DNA from: Burkholderia sp. Bp9142
GTDB lineage: Bacteria; Pseudomonadota; Gammaproteobacteria; Burkholderiales; Burkholderiaceae
Assembly: GCF_003853415.1 (NCBI RefSeq)
Contig: NZ_QTPP01000006.1
Location: 62,001-126,000, forward strand
DNA length: 64,000 nt
Direction of reading: 5' to 3'
Shown here: positions 26,178-34,678 of the stretch, piece by piece
Numbering within the stretch: the first letter of the stretch is position 1
Layout: each line of letters starts with the position of its first letter
Notes under the pieces: model-generated
The model's input: only the letters and a program-made list of their open reading frames with translations
Told to the model about the DNA's origin: nothing
Database searches by the model: none
Translations under genes and position numbers: made by a program

Positions 26178-27179
26178 ATGCGCGCCGTTGCGTCGTCCGT
26201 TGCCCCCGCCCCGACCGTCGTCGCCGTGATCGCGTACGACGGCATCAGCCCGTTCCACCTGTCGGTGCCGTCCGTCGTGTTCGGCAAGGAGCGCGATGCG
26301 GCTGCGATGCCCGCGTTCGATTTCCGGGTCTGTTCGGCCGAGCGCGGCCCGCTGTCGACGACGGGCGGCTTCACGATCACCGCGCCGTACGGGCTCGACG
26401 CGCTCGACGACGCGGACATCGTCATCGTGCCGGCATGGCGCGATCCCGACGAAGCGCCGCCGGGCGTGCTGGTCGACGCGGTACGCACGGCTGCCGCGCG
26501 CGGCGCGCAAGTCGTCGGCCTGTGCCTCGGCGCGTACGTGCTCGCCGCGGCCGGGCTGCTCGACGGGCGCCCGGCCACGACGCACTGGGCATGGGCCGAC
26601 GACTTCGCGCAGCGCTTTCCGCGCGTGAAGCTCGACCCCGACGTGCTGTACGTCGACGACGGCAACCTGATGACGTCGGCCGGCACGGCCGCGGGGCTCG
26701 ACTGCTGCCTGCACGTCGTGCGCCGCCGCTTCGGCTCCGACGCCGCGAACCGGATCGCGCGCCGTCTCGTGATCCCGCCGCACCGCCAGGGCGGGCAGGC
26801 GCAATACGTGCCGCAGCCGGTCGCCGCGCATCCGCGCGACGCGCGGCTCGCAGGCCTGCTCGACTGGGTGCGCGCGCATCTCGACGTCGCGCATAGCGTG
26901 GACTCGCTCGCCGAACGCGTGCTGATGAGCCGGCGCACGTTCACGCGCCACTTCCGCCAGGCGACGGGCACGACCGTCACCGCGTGGCTTCAGGCCGAGC
27001 GGCTCACGCGCGCGCAGCATCTGCTGGAAACCACCGGACAATCGATCGACGCGATCGCGCAGGCGGCCGGCTACGGCTCGAGCGTGTCGCTGCGCCAGCA
27101 TTTCGCGGGCGCACTCGGCACGTCGCCGTCGGCGTATCGGAGGGAGTTTCGCGGCGCCGGGCCCGACGCGCGGCGCTAG
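26178..27179 (+). CDS. GlxA-type transcriptional regulator (amidotransferase-like domain plus AraC HTH)
   Basis: A 333-residue two-domain protein. Residues 14-190 form a DJ-1/PfpI amidotransferase-like domain whose nucleophile-elbow Cys lies in G-L-C-L-G-A-Y near residue 117. Residues 230-325 form an AraC DNA-binding domain with two helix-turn-helices (S-R-R-T-F-T-R-H-F and I-A-Q-A-A-G-Y-G-S-S). The amidotransferase-like part is probably a ligand sensor. It is divergent from the cysteine hydrolase gene, which is its likely target. Confidence 0.9.
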   Translation: MRAVASSVAPAPTVVAVIAYDGISPFHLSVPSVVFGKERDAAAMPAFDFRVCSAERGPLSTTGGFTITAPYGLDALDDADIVIVPAWRDPDEAPPGVLVDAVRTAAARGAQVVGLCLGAYVLAAAGLLDGRPATTHWAWADDFAQRFPRVKLDPDVLYVDDGNLMTSAGTAAGLDCCLHVVRRRFGSDAANRIARRLVIPPHRQGGQAQYVPQPVAAHPRDARLAGLLDWVRAHLDVAHSVDSLAERVLMSRRTFTRHFRQATGTTVTAWLQAERLTRAQHLLETTGQSIDAIAQAAGYGSSVSLRQHFAGALGTSPSAYRREFRGAGPDARR

Positions 27180-27233
27180 CGACCGCCGCGCCGCCGGCGG
27201 GCAGCCGGGCAACGCGGTGGCGGGCGCAGCCGC

Positions 27234-27944
27234 TCAGGCGCCGTTGATCCAGCGCGCCGCATACAGCAGCAGCGCGACGAACACGATGATCGCCGCCCAC
27301 GCCCAGACGGGCAGCGGGCCGGATGCGCGATGATGCAGGGCACTCGCGGCGCGGCCGCTCAGCGCGCCGCCGAGGTGCGGCGGCAGCGGACGCTTCGCCG
27401 CGGCCATCAGCGACGCGGGCCGCAGGAACACATGCTGGCGACGCTGCGGGCTCGGGCGGGCGCGGTTCGGCACGAGCCCGTGCTTCGCCTGCACGACCGC
27501 GCAGAATTCGCGGAAGAAATCGTCGGTCCACTCGTGCAGCGCATTCTCGATCTGCCGTGCCGGCAACTCGGCGAGCGGCCCGCTCGCCGTCGTCCACACC
27601 ACGTATTCGATGCGCGTCGCGGCCGTGTCGTCATCGTCCGGCAGCAGCACGAGCTCGACCTGCCCGCGCAGCGCGCCGAGGCCGTCGGCCCGCGCCTTGA
27701 AGTTGAGCACGCGGCGCGGCCGCCCTTCCGCGTCGCCCTGTTCGCTCGCCGAATGCGCACGTACGTCGTAGCGCGCACGCAGCGGGCCGAGCGGGACCGT
27801 GATCGTCAGCGCGAACTCGCCGTGCGCGAGCTTCACGAACGATTCGCAGTGCTCGAAGCTCGCCCGCAGCAACGCGAGATCCTCGAGTGCCTCCCGCACG
27901 ACAGCCGGCGCGAGCGGTACGCGTAACGTGTCGTTCAGTTCCAT
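27234..27944 (-). CDS. CoxG-like SRPBCC-fold protein with C-terminal membrane anchor
   Basis: The 236-residue protein starts M-E-L-N-D-T-L-R-V-P-L and follows the CoxG (carbon monoxide dehydrogenase subunit G)/START-like pattern over residues 1-150. The last 25 residues or so form a hydrophobic helix (V-W-A-W-A-A-I-I-V-F-V-A-L-L-L-Y). The ATG at 27944 follows GGGGAGG. No CO or xanthine dehydrogenase subunits are nearby, so it is a stand-alone family member; binding of a hydrophobic ligand or quinone is a guess. It lies 28 bases after the DUF427 gene and is probably cotranscribed. Confidence 0.82.
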   Translation of the reverse strand: MELNDTLRVPLAPAVVREALEDLALLRASFEHCESFVKLAHGEFALTITVPLGPLRARYDVRAHSASEQGDAEGRPRRVLNFKARADGLGALRGQVELVLLPDDDDTAATRIEYVVWTTASGPLAELPARQIENALHEWTDDFFREFCAVVQAKHGLVPNRARPSPQRRQHVFLRPASLMAAAKRPLPPHLGGALSGRAASALHHRASGPLPVWAWAAIIVFVALLLYAARWINGA

Positions 27945-27972
27945 GATGCCTCCCCGATGAACACGCGCCGCA

Positions 27973-28332
27973 TCAGGACGTCTCGACGAGATTGTCGACC
28001 CGTGCGGCATCGAAGGCGACGTAGTGCGCGAGCGCGGACGCGGCCTCCCCCGGTTCCTCGTAACTCCACGCGGCGTTCTCGATCACGCCGTCTTCGGTCT
28101 GCAGGTGGAAATACACGGCCAGGCCCCTCAGCGGACAAGCCGTCGTGACGCTCGACTTCACGAGCCTGTGCATGTTGACGTCGCCGCGCGGCAGGTAATG
28201 GATATCCGGCAGGCCCGTTTCGCGGACGGTCAGCGCGCCGTGCGAATCGGCATACGTGATGCCGCGATGGATCACGCGCACGCGATGGCGGTTCGGCACG
28301 ATTTCAAGGTGATGGTCGGCGGCATCGGACAT
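27973..28332 (-). CDS. DUF427 family protein
   Basis: The 119-residue protein has the DUF427 (NTP_transf_9) core: a tryptophan in A-A-W-S-Y-E-E-P, the segment Y-L-P-R-G-D-V, C-P-L-R-G near residue 69, and the ending A-F-D-A-A-R-V. The family is a small beta-rich domain without an established function. The start at 28332 has GGAGGAG upstream. It forms a two-gene unit with the CoxG-like gene. Confidence 0.85.
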   Translation of the reverse strand: MSDAADHHLEIVPNRHRVRVIHRGITYADSHGALTVRETGLPDIHYLPRGDVNMHRLVKSSVTTACPLRGLAVYFHLQTEDGVIENAAWSYEEPGEAASALAHYVAFDAARVDNLVETS

Positions 28333-28384
28333 CGTTTCTCCTCCGGACGGCAGCCCCGGCGGGCAAGCCGGGCGCAGGAACGAA

Positions 28385-28411
28385 AAAGCCACGGCAGGGT
28401 GCCGTGGCTTT
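28385..28411 (-). terminator. Terminator of the exported-protein gene at 28470
   Basis: AAAGCCACGGC, loop AGGGT and GCCGTGGCTTT form a perfect 11-bp stem, followed by five T residues on the minus strand. It lies 59 bases beyond the stop at 28470. Confidence 0.8.
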
Positions 28412-28469
28412 CATTATGGGCGAAAGTGCATCCGATTGCGCAACCCCGGCCGGGGTCGCGCGCGACGTG

Positions 28470-28907
28470 CTACTGCGCGCTCCACTGGAACGCGGCTTTC
28501 GCGCCGCCCTTCGCGCCGACCGTGACCGCGCGCGACTCATCGCTGCCCTGGTACGACGCCTGCACGGTGTAGCGCCCCGGCGGCAGCTTCACGAGCATGT
28601 ACGGCCCGCGCGCATCCGCCTTCAGCACCTCGGTGCCCTTGCCGTCGACGATCCGCACATGGACGTCGGCCAGGAATTCGCCGCCCTTGCCGGTGAAGCG
28701 CAGCGCCAGCGGCCATGCCGCTTCGTTCTGCTCGAATGCCGTCGACTGGTCCTTGCCGATGCCGCCCGATACATAGCTGACATCGCCCTGCTGGCTCGCC
28801 GCGGGCAAGCCGTCCGATTGTGCGTACGCGCCGGGCGCGGCGGCGGCGAAGCCGGCGGCCAGCGCCGCGGCGACGGCAAATCGGGACACGTTGCGTAGAT
28901 ATTGCAT
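28470..28907 (-). CDS. Exported carboxypeptidase-regulatory-like (transthyretin-fold) protein
   Basis: A 145-residue protein with a signal peptide (M-Q-Y-L-R-N-V-S-R-F, then Ala-rich, cleaved after A-Y-A). The mature part has the pattern V-R-I-V-D-G-K-G-T-E-V-L with L-P-P-G-R-Y-T-V-Q-A-S-Y, typical of a CarboxypepD_reg/transthyretin-like beta sandwich. The start at 28907 follows GGAGGGAG. The function is unknown and the periplasm is the predicted location. It has its own terminator and lies 94 bases after htrA on the same strand. Confidence 0.75.
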   Translation of the reverse strand: MQYLRNVSRFAVAAALAAGFAAAAPGAYAQSDGLPAASQQGDVSYVSGGIGKDQSTAFEQNEAAWPLALRFTGKGGEFLADVHVRIVDGKGTEVLKADARGPYMLVKLPPGRYTVQASYQGSDESRAVTVGAKGGAKAAFQWSAQ

Positions 28908-29001
28908 GGCTCCCTCCTTTCGGGTCGGAACACAGCACCCCGGGGCCGGACGCCGGCAGCGCCCGCCAGGGCCGGCAAGGCCGGCCCGCAACGGCCGCCG
29001 G

Positions 29002-30486
29002 TCAGCTCAGGTCGACCGGCACGAAGATTTGTGCGTTATCGCGCTGGATCAGGAGAGCAAGACTGTTGCCTGCTCCCTTGACCGCATCGCGCAACTGCTC
29101 GGGGCTCGTGACCGGGCGGCCGTTGACCGCGAGGATCACGTCGCCGGGCTGGATGCCCGCGCCGGCTGCCGGGCCGCCGGCCTGCTGCACGATCAGCCCG
29201 TGCGACAGGTTGGCGGCGCTGCGCTCCTGCGGCGTGAGCGGACGCACCGCGACGCCGAGGCGCCCCTGTTCGACGGGGCCGCCGTCGTTCGACGCCACCT
29301 TCGCGTCGGTCATCGCGCCGAGCGTCACGCTGATCGATTTCTTCGACTTGTCGCGCCACACCTGCAGGTCGGCCTTCGAGCCCGGCTTCAGGTTCGCGAT
29401 CTGCGCGGGCAGCGACGTGGAGTCGGCAACCGGCGAGCCGTTGACCGCCAGGATCACGTCGCCCGGCTGCAGGCCGGCCTTGGCGGCCGGGCCGTTCGGG
29501 TCGACCGAGCTGACGAGTGCGCCGTCCGGCTTCTGCAGCCCGAACGAGCTCGCGAGCGTCTGGTTCAGCCCCTGCACGGCGACGCCGAGGCGGCCGCGGC
29601 TGACGTGGCCCGTCTTCACGAGCTCGTCCTTGACCTTGATCGCCTCATTGATCGGGATCGCGAACGACAGGCCCTGGAAGCCGCCCGTCTGCGAGTAGAT
29701 CATCGAGTTGATGCCGATCACCTCGCCCTGCAGGTTGAACAGCGGGCCGCCCGAGTTGCCGGGGTTCACCGGCACGTCGGTCTGGATGAACGGCGTGTAG
29801 TTCTCGTCGGGCAACGCGCGCGATTTCGCGCTGATGATGCCGGACGTGACCGTGTTGTCGAAGCCGTACGGCGAGCCGATCGCGACGACCCACTGGCCGA
29901 CCTTGCTCCGGCCCGGATCGCCGATCTGCACGGTCGGAAGGCCGCTCGCGTCGATCTTCAGCACCGCGACGTCGGACTGCTTGTCGGAGCCGATGACCTT
30001 CGCCTTGTACTCGCGCTTGTCGGTCAGCTTGACCGTGACGACGTTCGCGCCGTCGATCACGTGCGCATTGGTGAGGATGTACCCGTCGGCGCTGACGATG
30101 AATCCCGAACCGAGGCTCGCGCTCGGCTGGTCGTCCGGCTGCGCGTCACCGCCCATGCCCGGCACCTGGCCGTAGAAGTGCTTGAAGAACTGGTAGAACG
30201 GATCGCTCGGATCCATCGGCAACTGCGGCTGCTGCACCCGTCGCGACACCTGCTTCACGACGTGCTTCGCACTGATGTTCACGACCGCCGGGCCGTAGGT
30301 TTCGACCAGCCCGGAAAAATCGGGAATGCCGGTCTTGGCCGCGGCCTCGGCCGGCATCAGCGCGGCGGCCTGCGCGGGCGTGATGATCTGCGGATCGGCG
30401 CGGCGGGTGCCCGCGACGTAGCCAGCGGACAGGGCGGCCGCCACGGCGACCGCGACGGCGCCGCGCGCAAGGAATCGGGTGTTCAT
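29002..30486 (-). CDS. htrA: Periplasmic serine protease, HtrA/DegP family
   Basis: The 494-residue protein has an N-terminal signal or anchor segment, a trypsin-like protease domain and two PDZ domains. The catalytic triad is visible: His in L-T-N-A-H-V-I-D near residue 140, Asp in S-D-V-A-V-L-K-I-D near 170, and Ser in N-P-G-N-S-G-G-P-L near 245. It degrades misfolded envelope proteins. In B. cenocepacia the HtrA encoded beside a similar two-component pair is needed for thermal and osmotic stress survival; the same neighbourhood is seen here. Tandem CTTAA half-sites lie 44-80 bases upstream of the start, so the adjacent response regulator may control it. Confidence 0.94.
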   Translation of the reverse strand: MNTRFLARGAVAVAVAAALSAGYVAGTRRADPQIITPAQAAALMPAEAAAKTGIPDFSGLVETYGPAVVNISAKHVVKQVSRRVQQPQLPMDPSDPFYQFFKHFYGQVPGMGGDAQPDDQPSASLGSGFIVSADGYILTNAHVIDGANVVTVKLTDKREYKAKVIGSDKQSDVAVLKIDASGLPTVQIGDPGRSKVGQWVVAIGSPYGFDNTVTSGIISAKSRALPDENYTPFIQTDVPVNPGNSGGPLFNLQGEVIGINSMIYSQTGGFQGLSFAIPINEAIKVKDELVKTGHVSRGRLGVAVQGLNQTLASSFGLQKPDGALVSSVDPNGPAAKAGLQPGDVILAVNGSPVADSTSLPAQIANLKPGSKADLQVWRDKSKKSISVTLGAMTDAKVASNDGGPVEQGRLGVAVRPLTPQERSAANLSHGLIVQQAGGPAAGAGIQPGDVILAVNGRPVTSPEQLRDAVKGAGNSLALLIQRDNAQIFVPVDLS

Positions 30487-30529
30487 CGTAGGACCTCCTC
30501 TTTGTTAGGTCGCAGCGTAACGACCCTGA

Positions 30530-30566
30530 CTTAAAGGAGGCTTAATCGACCTTAAGCGGGGCTTAG
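30530..30566. promoter_or_regulatory. Tandem CTTAA half-sites upstream of htrA (PmrA/QseB-like box)
   Basis: CTTAA occurs at 30530-30534, 30541-30545 and 30551-30555, and CTTAG at 30562-30566, spaced 11, 10 and 11 bases. One half-site per helical turn is the pattern bound by OmpR-family response regulators, and PmrA/QseB boxes use the same CTTAA core. The array lies between the htrA start and the sensor kinase stop. Confidence 0.7.
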
Positions 30567-30602
30567 GCCGCCGCCAGCGCCGGCGCCCGCGGGCGCCGTT
30601 CG

Positions 30603-31949
30603 TCATGCGGATTCGGACACCTGCGGCGCCTGCGCCGGCATCTCGGCGTCACGGAACACGACGCTCACGAGCAGGCCGCCCGCGGCCGCGTCGCCGAGCG
30701 TCACCGTCGCGCCCTGCTGGGCTGCCACGCGCTTGACGATCGCGAGCCCGAGCCCGCTGCCCGACAGGTCGGCGCGCGCCCGCGCGGAGCTGTCGCGGTA
30801 GAAGCGGTCGAACACGCGCTCGCGCTCGTCCGCCGGGATGCCGGGCCCGCTGTCGCCGATCTGCACGCAGGCGCGGCCGGCCGCGTCGCGCATCAGCGAT
30901 ACGTCGATGCGGCCGCCGTCGGGGGTGTACTTCACCGCGTTGTCGAGCAGGTTGCCGAACATCACGCGCAGCGCGCCGACGTCCGCGACGACGGTCGCCG
31001 CGCGCGTCTCCTCGAAGCCGAGATCGATGTGGTGCCGCTGCGCGAGCGGCGCATGCGCGGCCACGCATTCGACGAGCAGCGCCTGCAGGTCGACCGGCTC
31101 GCGCATCGTCGCGCCGTCCGGCTCGGCGCGTGCGAGCGCGAGCAGTTGCTCGGCGAGGCGCGTCGCACGCGTGACGCCGTCCTGCAGGTCGGCGACCGCC
31201 TCGCGGCGCGACGTGTCGTCCTTCGCGCGGGCGACGAGCTGCGCCTGGATCTGCACGGCCGCGAGCGGCGTGCGCAGCTCGTGCGCGGCATCGGCGACGA
31301 AGGCCTTCTGCGTGTCGAGCGCCGCCGACAGCCGCGCGAGCAGCCCGTTCAGCGCACGCACGAGCGGCTGCACCTCGAGCGGCAGGCGCGCATCGGGCAG
31401 CGGATCGAGCGCTTCCGGCCGGCGCGCCTCGACCGCGCGCGTCACGCGGCCGAGCGGCGCGAGCCCGCGCCCGACGATCATCCAGACCGCCGCGCCGAGG
31501 AACGGCAGCAACACGATCAGCGGCCACAGCGTGCGCAGCGCGACGTTCGCCGCGAGCCGGTTGCGCACCGACAGCGGCTGCGCGAGCTGCACGACGTTGT
31601 CGCCGACGATCGCGCCGTACACGCGCCATTCGCCGCGATCGGTGCGCTCGGTCGAGAAGCCGAGTTCCGCGCGCGGCGCGATCGGCGCGCGCGGATGCGA
31701 GAAGTACATCAGCACGCCGTTGCGGTTCCAGATCTGGATCACGATGCCTTCGTCGCCGTTGGTGCGCGAACCGAAGACCTGCGAGAACGGCTCGGACGGC
31801 AGCGCCGCGGCGATTTCCTGCAGCTGGTAGTCGAACAGCTCGTTCGCTTCGGCGAGCGCCTGCCGGTAGATCAGCCAGCCCGCGATGCCCACGCCCGTGA
31901 CGACGATCGCGAGCAGCCAGATCAGCAATTGATGACGAATCGACCTCAC
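30603..31949 (-). CDS. Two-component sensor histidine kinase (QseC/PmrB type)
   Basis: The 448-residue protein has a first membrane helix at about residues 7-28, a periplasmic domain of about 125 residues, a second helix near 150-170, a HAMP region, the phospho-acceptor box A-H-E-L-R-T-P-L near residue 240, and the ATP-binding motifs N-L-L-D-N-A-V-K-Y and G-S-G-L-G-L-A-I-V. It starts three bases after the response-regulator stop and is cotranscribed with it. The QseC/TctE-like periplasmic domain suggests envelope or cation stress sensing; the signal is unknown. To my recollection the homologous B. cenocepacia pair affects polymyxin B resistance. Confidence 0.92.
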   Translation of the reverse strand: MRSIRHQLLIWLLAIVVTGVGIAGWLIYRQALAEANELFDYQLQEIAAALPSEPFSQVFGSRTNGDEGIVIQIWNRNGVLMYFSHPRAPIAPRAELGFSTERTDRGEWRVYGAIVGDNVVQLAQPLSVRNRLAANVALRTLWPLIVLLPFLGAAVWMIVGRGLAPLGRVTRAVEARRPEALDPLPDARLPLEVQPLVRALNGLLARLSAALDTQKAFVADAAHELRTPLAAVQIQAQLVARAKDDTSRREAVADLQDGVTRATRLAEQLLALARAEPDGATMREPVDLQALLVECVAAHAPLAQRHHIDLGFEETRAATVVADVGALRVMFGNLLDNAVKYTPDGGRIDVSLMRDAAGRACVQIGDSGPGIPADERERVFDRFYRDSSARARADLSGSGLGLAIVKRVAAQQGATVTLGDAAAGGLLVSVVFRDAEMPAQAPQVSESA

Positions 31950-31952
31950 GCG

Positions 31953-32615
31953 TCAGCTTTCCTTGACGATCATGTAGCCGAGCCCGCGCACGTTGCGGAT
32001 CAGGTCCGAGCCGAGCTTCTTGCGCAGCGCGTGGATGTAGACCTCGACCGTGTTGCTGCCGATCTCCTCGCCCCAGCCGTACATCTTCTCCTCGAGCTGG
32101 CTCTTCGACAGCACCGCGCCGGGCCGCGCGAGCAGCGCCTCGAGCAGCGCGAACTCGCGCGCGGACAGCGCGACGGGCGCGCCGTCGAGCGTCACCTGGT
32201 GCGCCGCGGGGTCGAGCGTCAGCGCGCCGTGCCGGATCAGCGACTCGCTGCGCCCCGCCTGGCGGCGGATCAGCGCGCGCATCCGCGCGCCGAGTTCGTC
32301 GAGGTCGAACGGCTTGACAAGGTAGTCGTCGGCGCCCGCGTCGAGCCCCTTCACGCGATCGGCGACCGCATCGCGCGCGGTGACGATCAGCACCGGCAGC
32401 GACAGCCCGCGCGCGCGCAGCGTGCGCAGCACGTCGATGCCGTCGCGCTTCGGCAGGCCGAGATCGAGCAGCAGCAGGTCGTACGCCTCGCCGCCGAGCG
32501 CCGTGAGCGCCGCGTCGCCGTCCTGCACCCAGTCGACCGCGAAGCCGTCGGCGCGCAACGCCTTGCGTACGCCCTCGGCAATCATGCGATCGTCTTCAAC
32601 AAGCAGAATCCGCAT
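31953..32615 (-). CDS. Two-component response regulator, OmpR family (QseB/PmrA type)
   Basis: The 220-residue protein has a receiver domain (residues 1-115) with the acidic pair E-D-D near residue 7, the phosphorylated Asp in L-L-L-L-D-L-G-L-P near 51 and the Lys in Y-L-V-K-P-F near 101. It ends in an OmpR-type winged helix (about 125-220, with N-T-V-E-V-Y-I-H-A-L-R-K-K-L). It is the first gene of the pair with the kinase. The CTTAA array upstream of htrA fits this family. Confidence 0.94.
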   Translation of the reverse strand: MRILLVEDDRMIAEGVRKALRADGFAVDWVQDGDAALTALGGEAYDLLLLDLGLPKRDGIDVLRTLRARGLSLPVLIVTARDAVADRVKGLDAGADDYLVKPFDLDELGARMRALIRRQAGRSESLIRHGALTLDPAAHQVTLDGAPVALSAREFALLEALLARPGAVLSKSQLEEKMYGWGEEIGSNTVEVYIHALRKKLGSDLIRNVRGLGYMIVKES

Positions 32616-32797
32616 CGGAACTGGAACCCATGGGGCGAGTCAACATGGCGACCATTGTAGCGCCGCGATTCGCGTGCGCCGCCTGCAATGCAACAGAAAG
32701 GCGGATTGCAAGGGACGCATCCGCACTTGTCTCTACAATGTGCGCTCCGGCGCCCCGCGCGCCCTGCCCGAACCCCGTGCATTTCCCGTATTCGCCC

Positions 32798-34333
32798 ATG
32801 CCGATTCCCGCTCTTTCCGCCCGGTTCGCCCCCCGCGCCCGCCTCTGCCTGCGCGCGGCCGCCGTCGTCGCCACCTGCACGGCCCTTGCGTTCGCACCGT
32901 CCGCGCAAGCCCGCAAGAAGCCCCTCAAGGACGCGCGCAAGACCACCGTCGTATCGCCCGCCGCGCGCGCGGCCGGCCTGCCGGCGTCCGTGCTCGTCGC
33001 GCTGCAGCGCGCGAAGGTGCCGGCGTCGGCGATGAGCGTCGTCGTCGAGCGTGTCGGCGATCCCGAGCCGCTGATCGCATGGAATGCCGGCCGGCCGATG
33101 CTGCCCGCGTCGACGATGAAACTCGTCACGACCTTCTCGGGCCTGTCGATCCTCGGCCCCGACTTCCGCTGGCGCACCGCCGCGTATGCGGACGGCCCGG
33201 TCGATCCGGACGGCACGCTGCAGGGCAACCTGTACATCAAGGGCACCGGCGATCCGAAGCTCGTACCGGAGGAACTGATCGACCTCGTCGACAAGATCCG
33301 CAAGGCGGGCGTCAAGCGCGTGGCCGGCGGCCTGGTGCTCGACAAGAGCTATTTCGCCGCGGCGACGCGCGACCTGCCGTCGTTCGACGACGACGTGAGC
33401 GCACCGTACAACGTCGGCCCCGATCCGCTGCTGTACGCGTTCAAGGCCGTGTCGTTCACGGTGACGCCGGGCGACGACGGCAAGGTGGCCGTCGACGTGC
33501 TGCCGCCGCTCGCGAACCTGTCGATCGACAACCAGCTGGTCGAAGGCACGGGCTCGTGCGGCGCGGCCGCCGCGGCCGCGCGCCCGACGCTGTCGGCCGC
33601 CGCCAGCGGGATCATGACCGCGTCGTTCGCCGGCGACTATCCGCTGCGCTGCGGCGCGCGCACGACCAACCTCGCGATCCTCGATCACACGGCGTTCTTC
33701 GCGCGCGGCTTCCTCGCGCTGTGGCAGCAGGACGGCGGCACGATCGCGGGCCCCGTCAGCGAAGGCAAGGTGCCGAACGCCGCGCGCCCGCTCGCCGTCC
33801 ATCACAGTCCCGTGCTCGGCAGCATCGTCTACGACATCAACAAGTTCAGCAACAACGTGATGGCGCGCAACCTGTTCCTGACGATCGGCGCGGTCGCCGG
33901 CAAGCCGCCCGCCACCCCCGAGCAGTCGAGCCGCGCGATTCACGCGTTCCTGCAGAAGAGCGGGATCGCGATGCCCGACCTCGAGATCGAGAACGGCTCG
34001 GGCCTGTCGCGCGACGAGCACGTGAGTGCGCAGTCGCTCGCCGCGCTGCTGCAGGCCGCGAACGCGAGCCCGGTCGCGCAGGCGTTCATCGATTCGCTGC
34101 CGATCGCCGGCATCGACGGCACGATGAAGAACCGCCTGACCAACGCCGGCGTGCTCGGCAACGCGCACATCAAGACCGGCACGCTGCGCGACGTGCGCGC
34201 GATCGCGGGCTACGTCGCGGGCACCGACGGCCAGGGCTACGTCGTCGTCAGTTTCATCAACGACGATCACGCGGAAGCCGCGCGCGCCGCGCACGACACG
34301 CTGCTCGAATGGATCTACGCGGGCGCGCACTGA
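32798..34333 (+). CDS. dacB: D-alanyl-D-alanine carboxypeptidase/endopeptidase (PBP4)
   Basis: The 511-residue protein is a class C penicillin-binding protein of the DacB family. A signal peptide ends near A-F-A-P-S-A-Q-A. The three active-site motifs are S-T-M-K (SxxK, near residue 106), S-N-N (SxN, near 351) and K-T-G-T-L-R (KTG, near 458). It trims or cleaves peptidoglycan cross-links in the periplasm. The ATG at 32798 begins M-P-I-P-A-L-S and gives a normal signal peptide; earlier in-frame starts from 32630 would make it too long. It is divergent from the response regulator gene. Confidence 0.93.
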   Translation: MPIPALSARFAPRARLCLRAAAVVATCTALAFAPSAQARKKPLKDARKTTVVSPAARAAGLPASVLVALQRAKVPASAMSVVVERVGDPEPLIAWNAGRPMLPASTMKLVTTFSGLSILGPDFRWRTAAYADGPVDPDGTLQGNLYIKGTGDPKLVPEELIDLVDKIRKAGVKRVAGGLVLDKSYFAAATRDLPSFDDDVSAPYNVGPDPLLYAFKAVSFTVTPGDDGKVAVDVLPPLANLSIDNQLVEGTGSCGAAAAAARPTLSAAASGIMTASFAGDYPLRCGARTTNLAILDHTAFFARGFLALWQQDGGTIAGPVSEGKVPNAARPLAVHHSPVLGSIVYDINKFSNNVMARNLFLTIGAVAGKPPATPEQSSRAIHAFLQKSGIAMPDLEIENGSGLSRDEHVSAQSLAALLQAANASPVAQAFIDSLPIAGIDGTMKNRLTNAGVLGNAHIKTGTLRDVRAIAGYVAGTDGQGYVVVSFINDDHAEAARAAHDTLLEWIYAGAH

Positions 34334-34491
34334 CGCCGCACGCGGCGCACCCGCGCGTCGCGATCGGCTTGCGTCGACCGCGGGGCGATACCGCCTGCCG
34401 CGGCGCGCGGCCGCCGGGATTTCGTCCTTTCCGGTTTGAAACGGCCCGGGCCGCCGGCACGCCGCGCACCGCCCGCCCACCGTGCCCATGA

Positions 34492-34518
34492 AACGGGGCC
34501 GCACCGCCCGGCCCCGTT
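34492..34518 (+). terminator. Hairpin after dacB
   Basis: AACGGGGCC and GGCCCCGTT form a perfect nine-base stem with a nine-base loop, about 160 bases after the dacB stop. No long T run follows, so termination is likely but not certain. Confidence 0.45.
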
Positions 34519-34678
34519 GCGCATGGCTTCCGTAGAAACCCTGTCCTCAGAGGGAACCCTCTACGCTGCCCCCTCGCCTAGCGCGTGGCGATTGCGTAGG
34601 CTGTTGGCCTGACCGATATCTACAACGGGCCATACGCCCGGCCTCACGGCTTGCAGGGGAAAAGGAGGAGACACGTCC

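Noticed and set aside
30581..30598. Perfect 18-bp palindrome CGGCGCCCGCGGGCGCCG considered as the sensor kinase terminator
   Set aside because: No T run follows on the minus strand and the sequence is simple GC, so it may occur by chance; the nearby CTTAA array is the better signal.
32380..34491. A 703-codon plus-strand frame across the response regulator and dacB
   Set aside because: It is out of frame with dacB, whose SxxK, SxN and KTG motifs fix the real frame.
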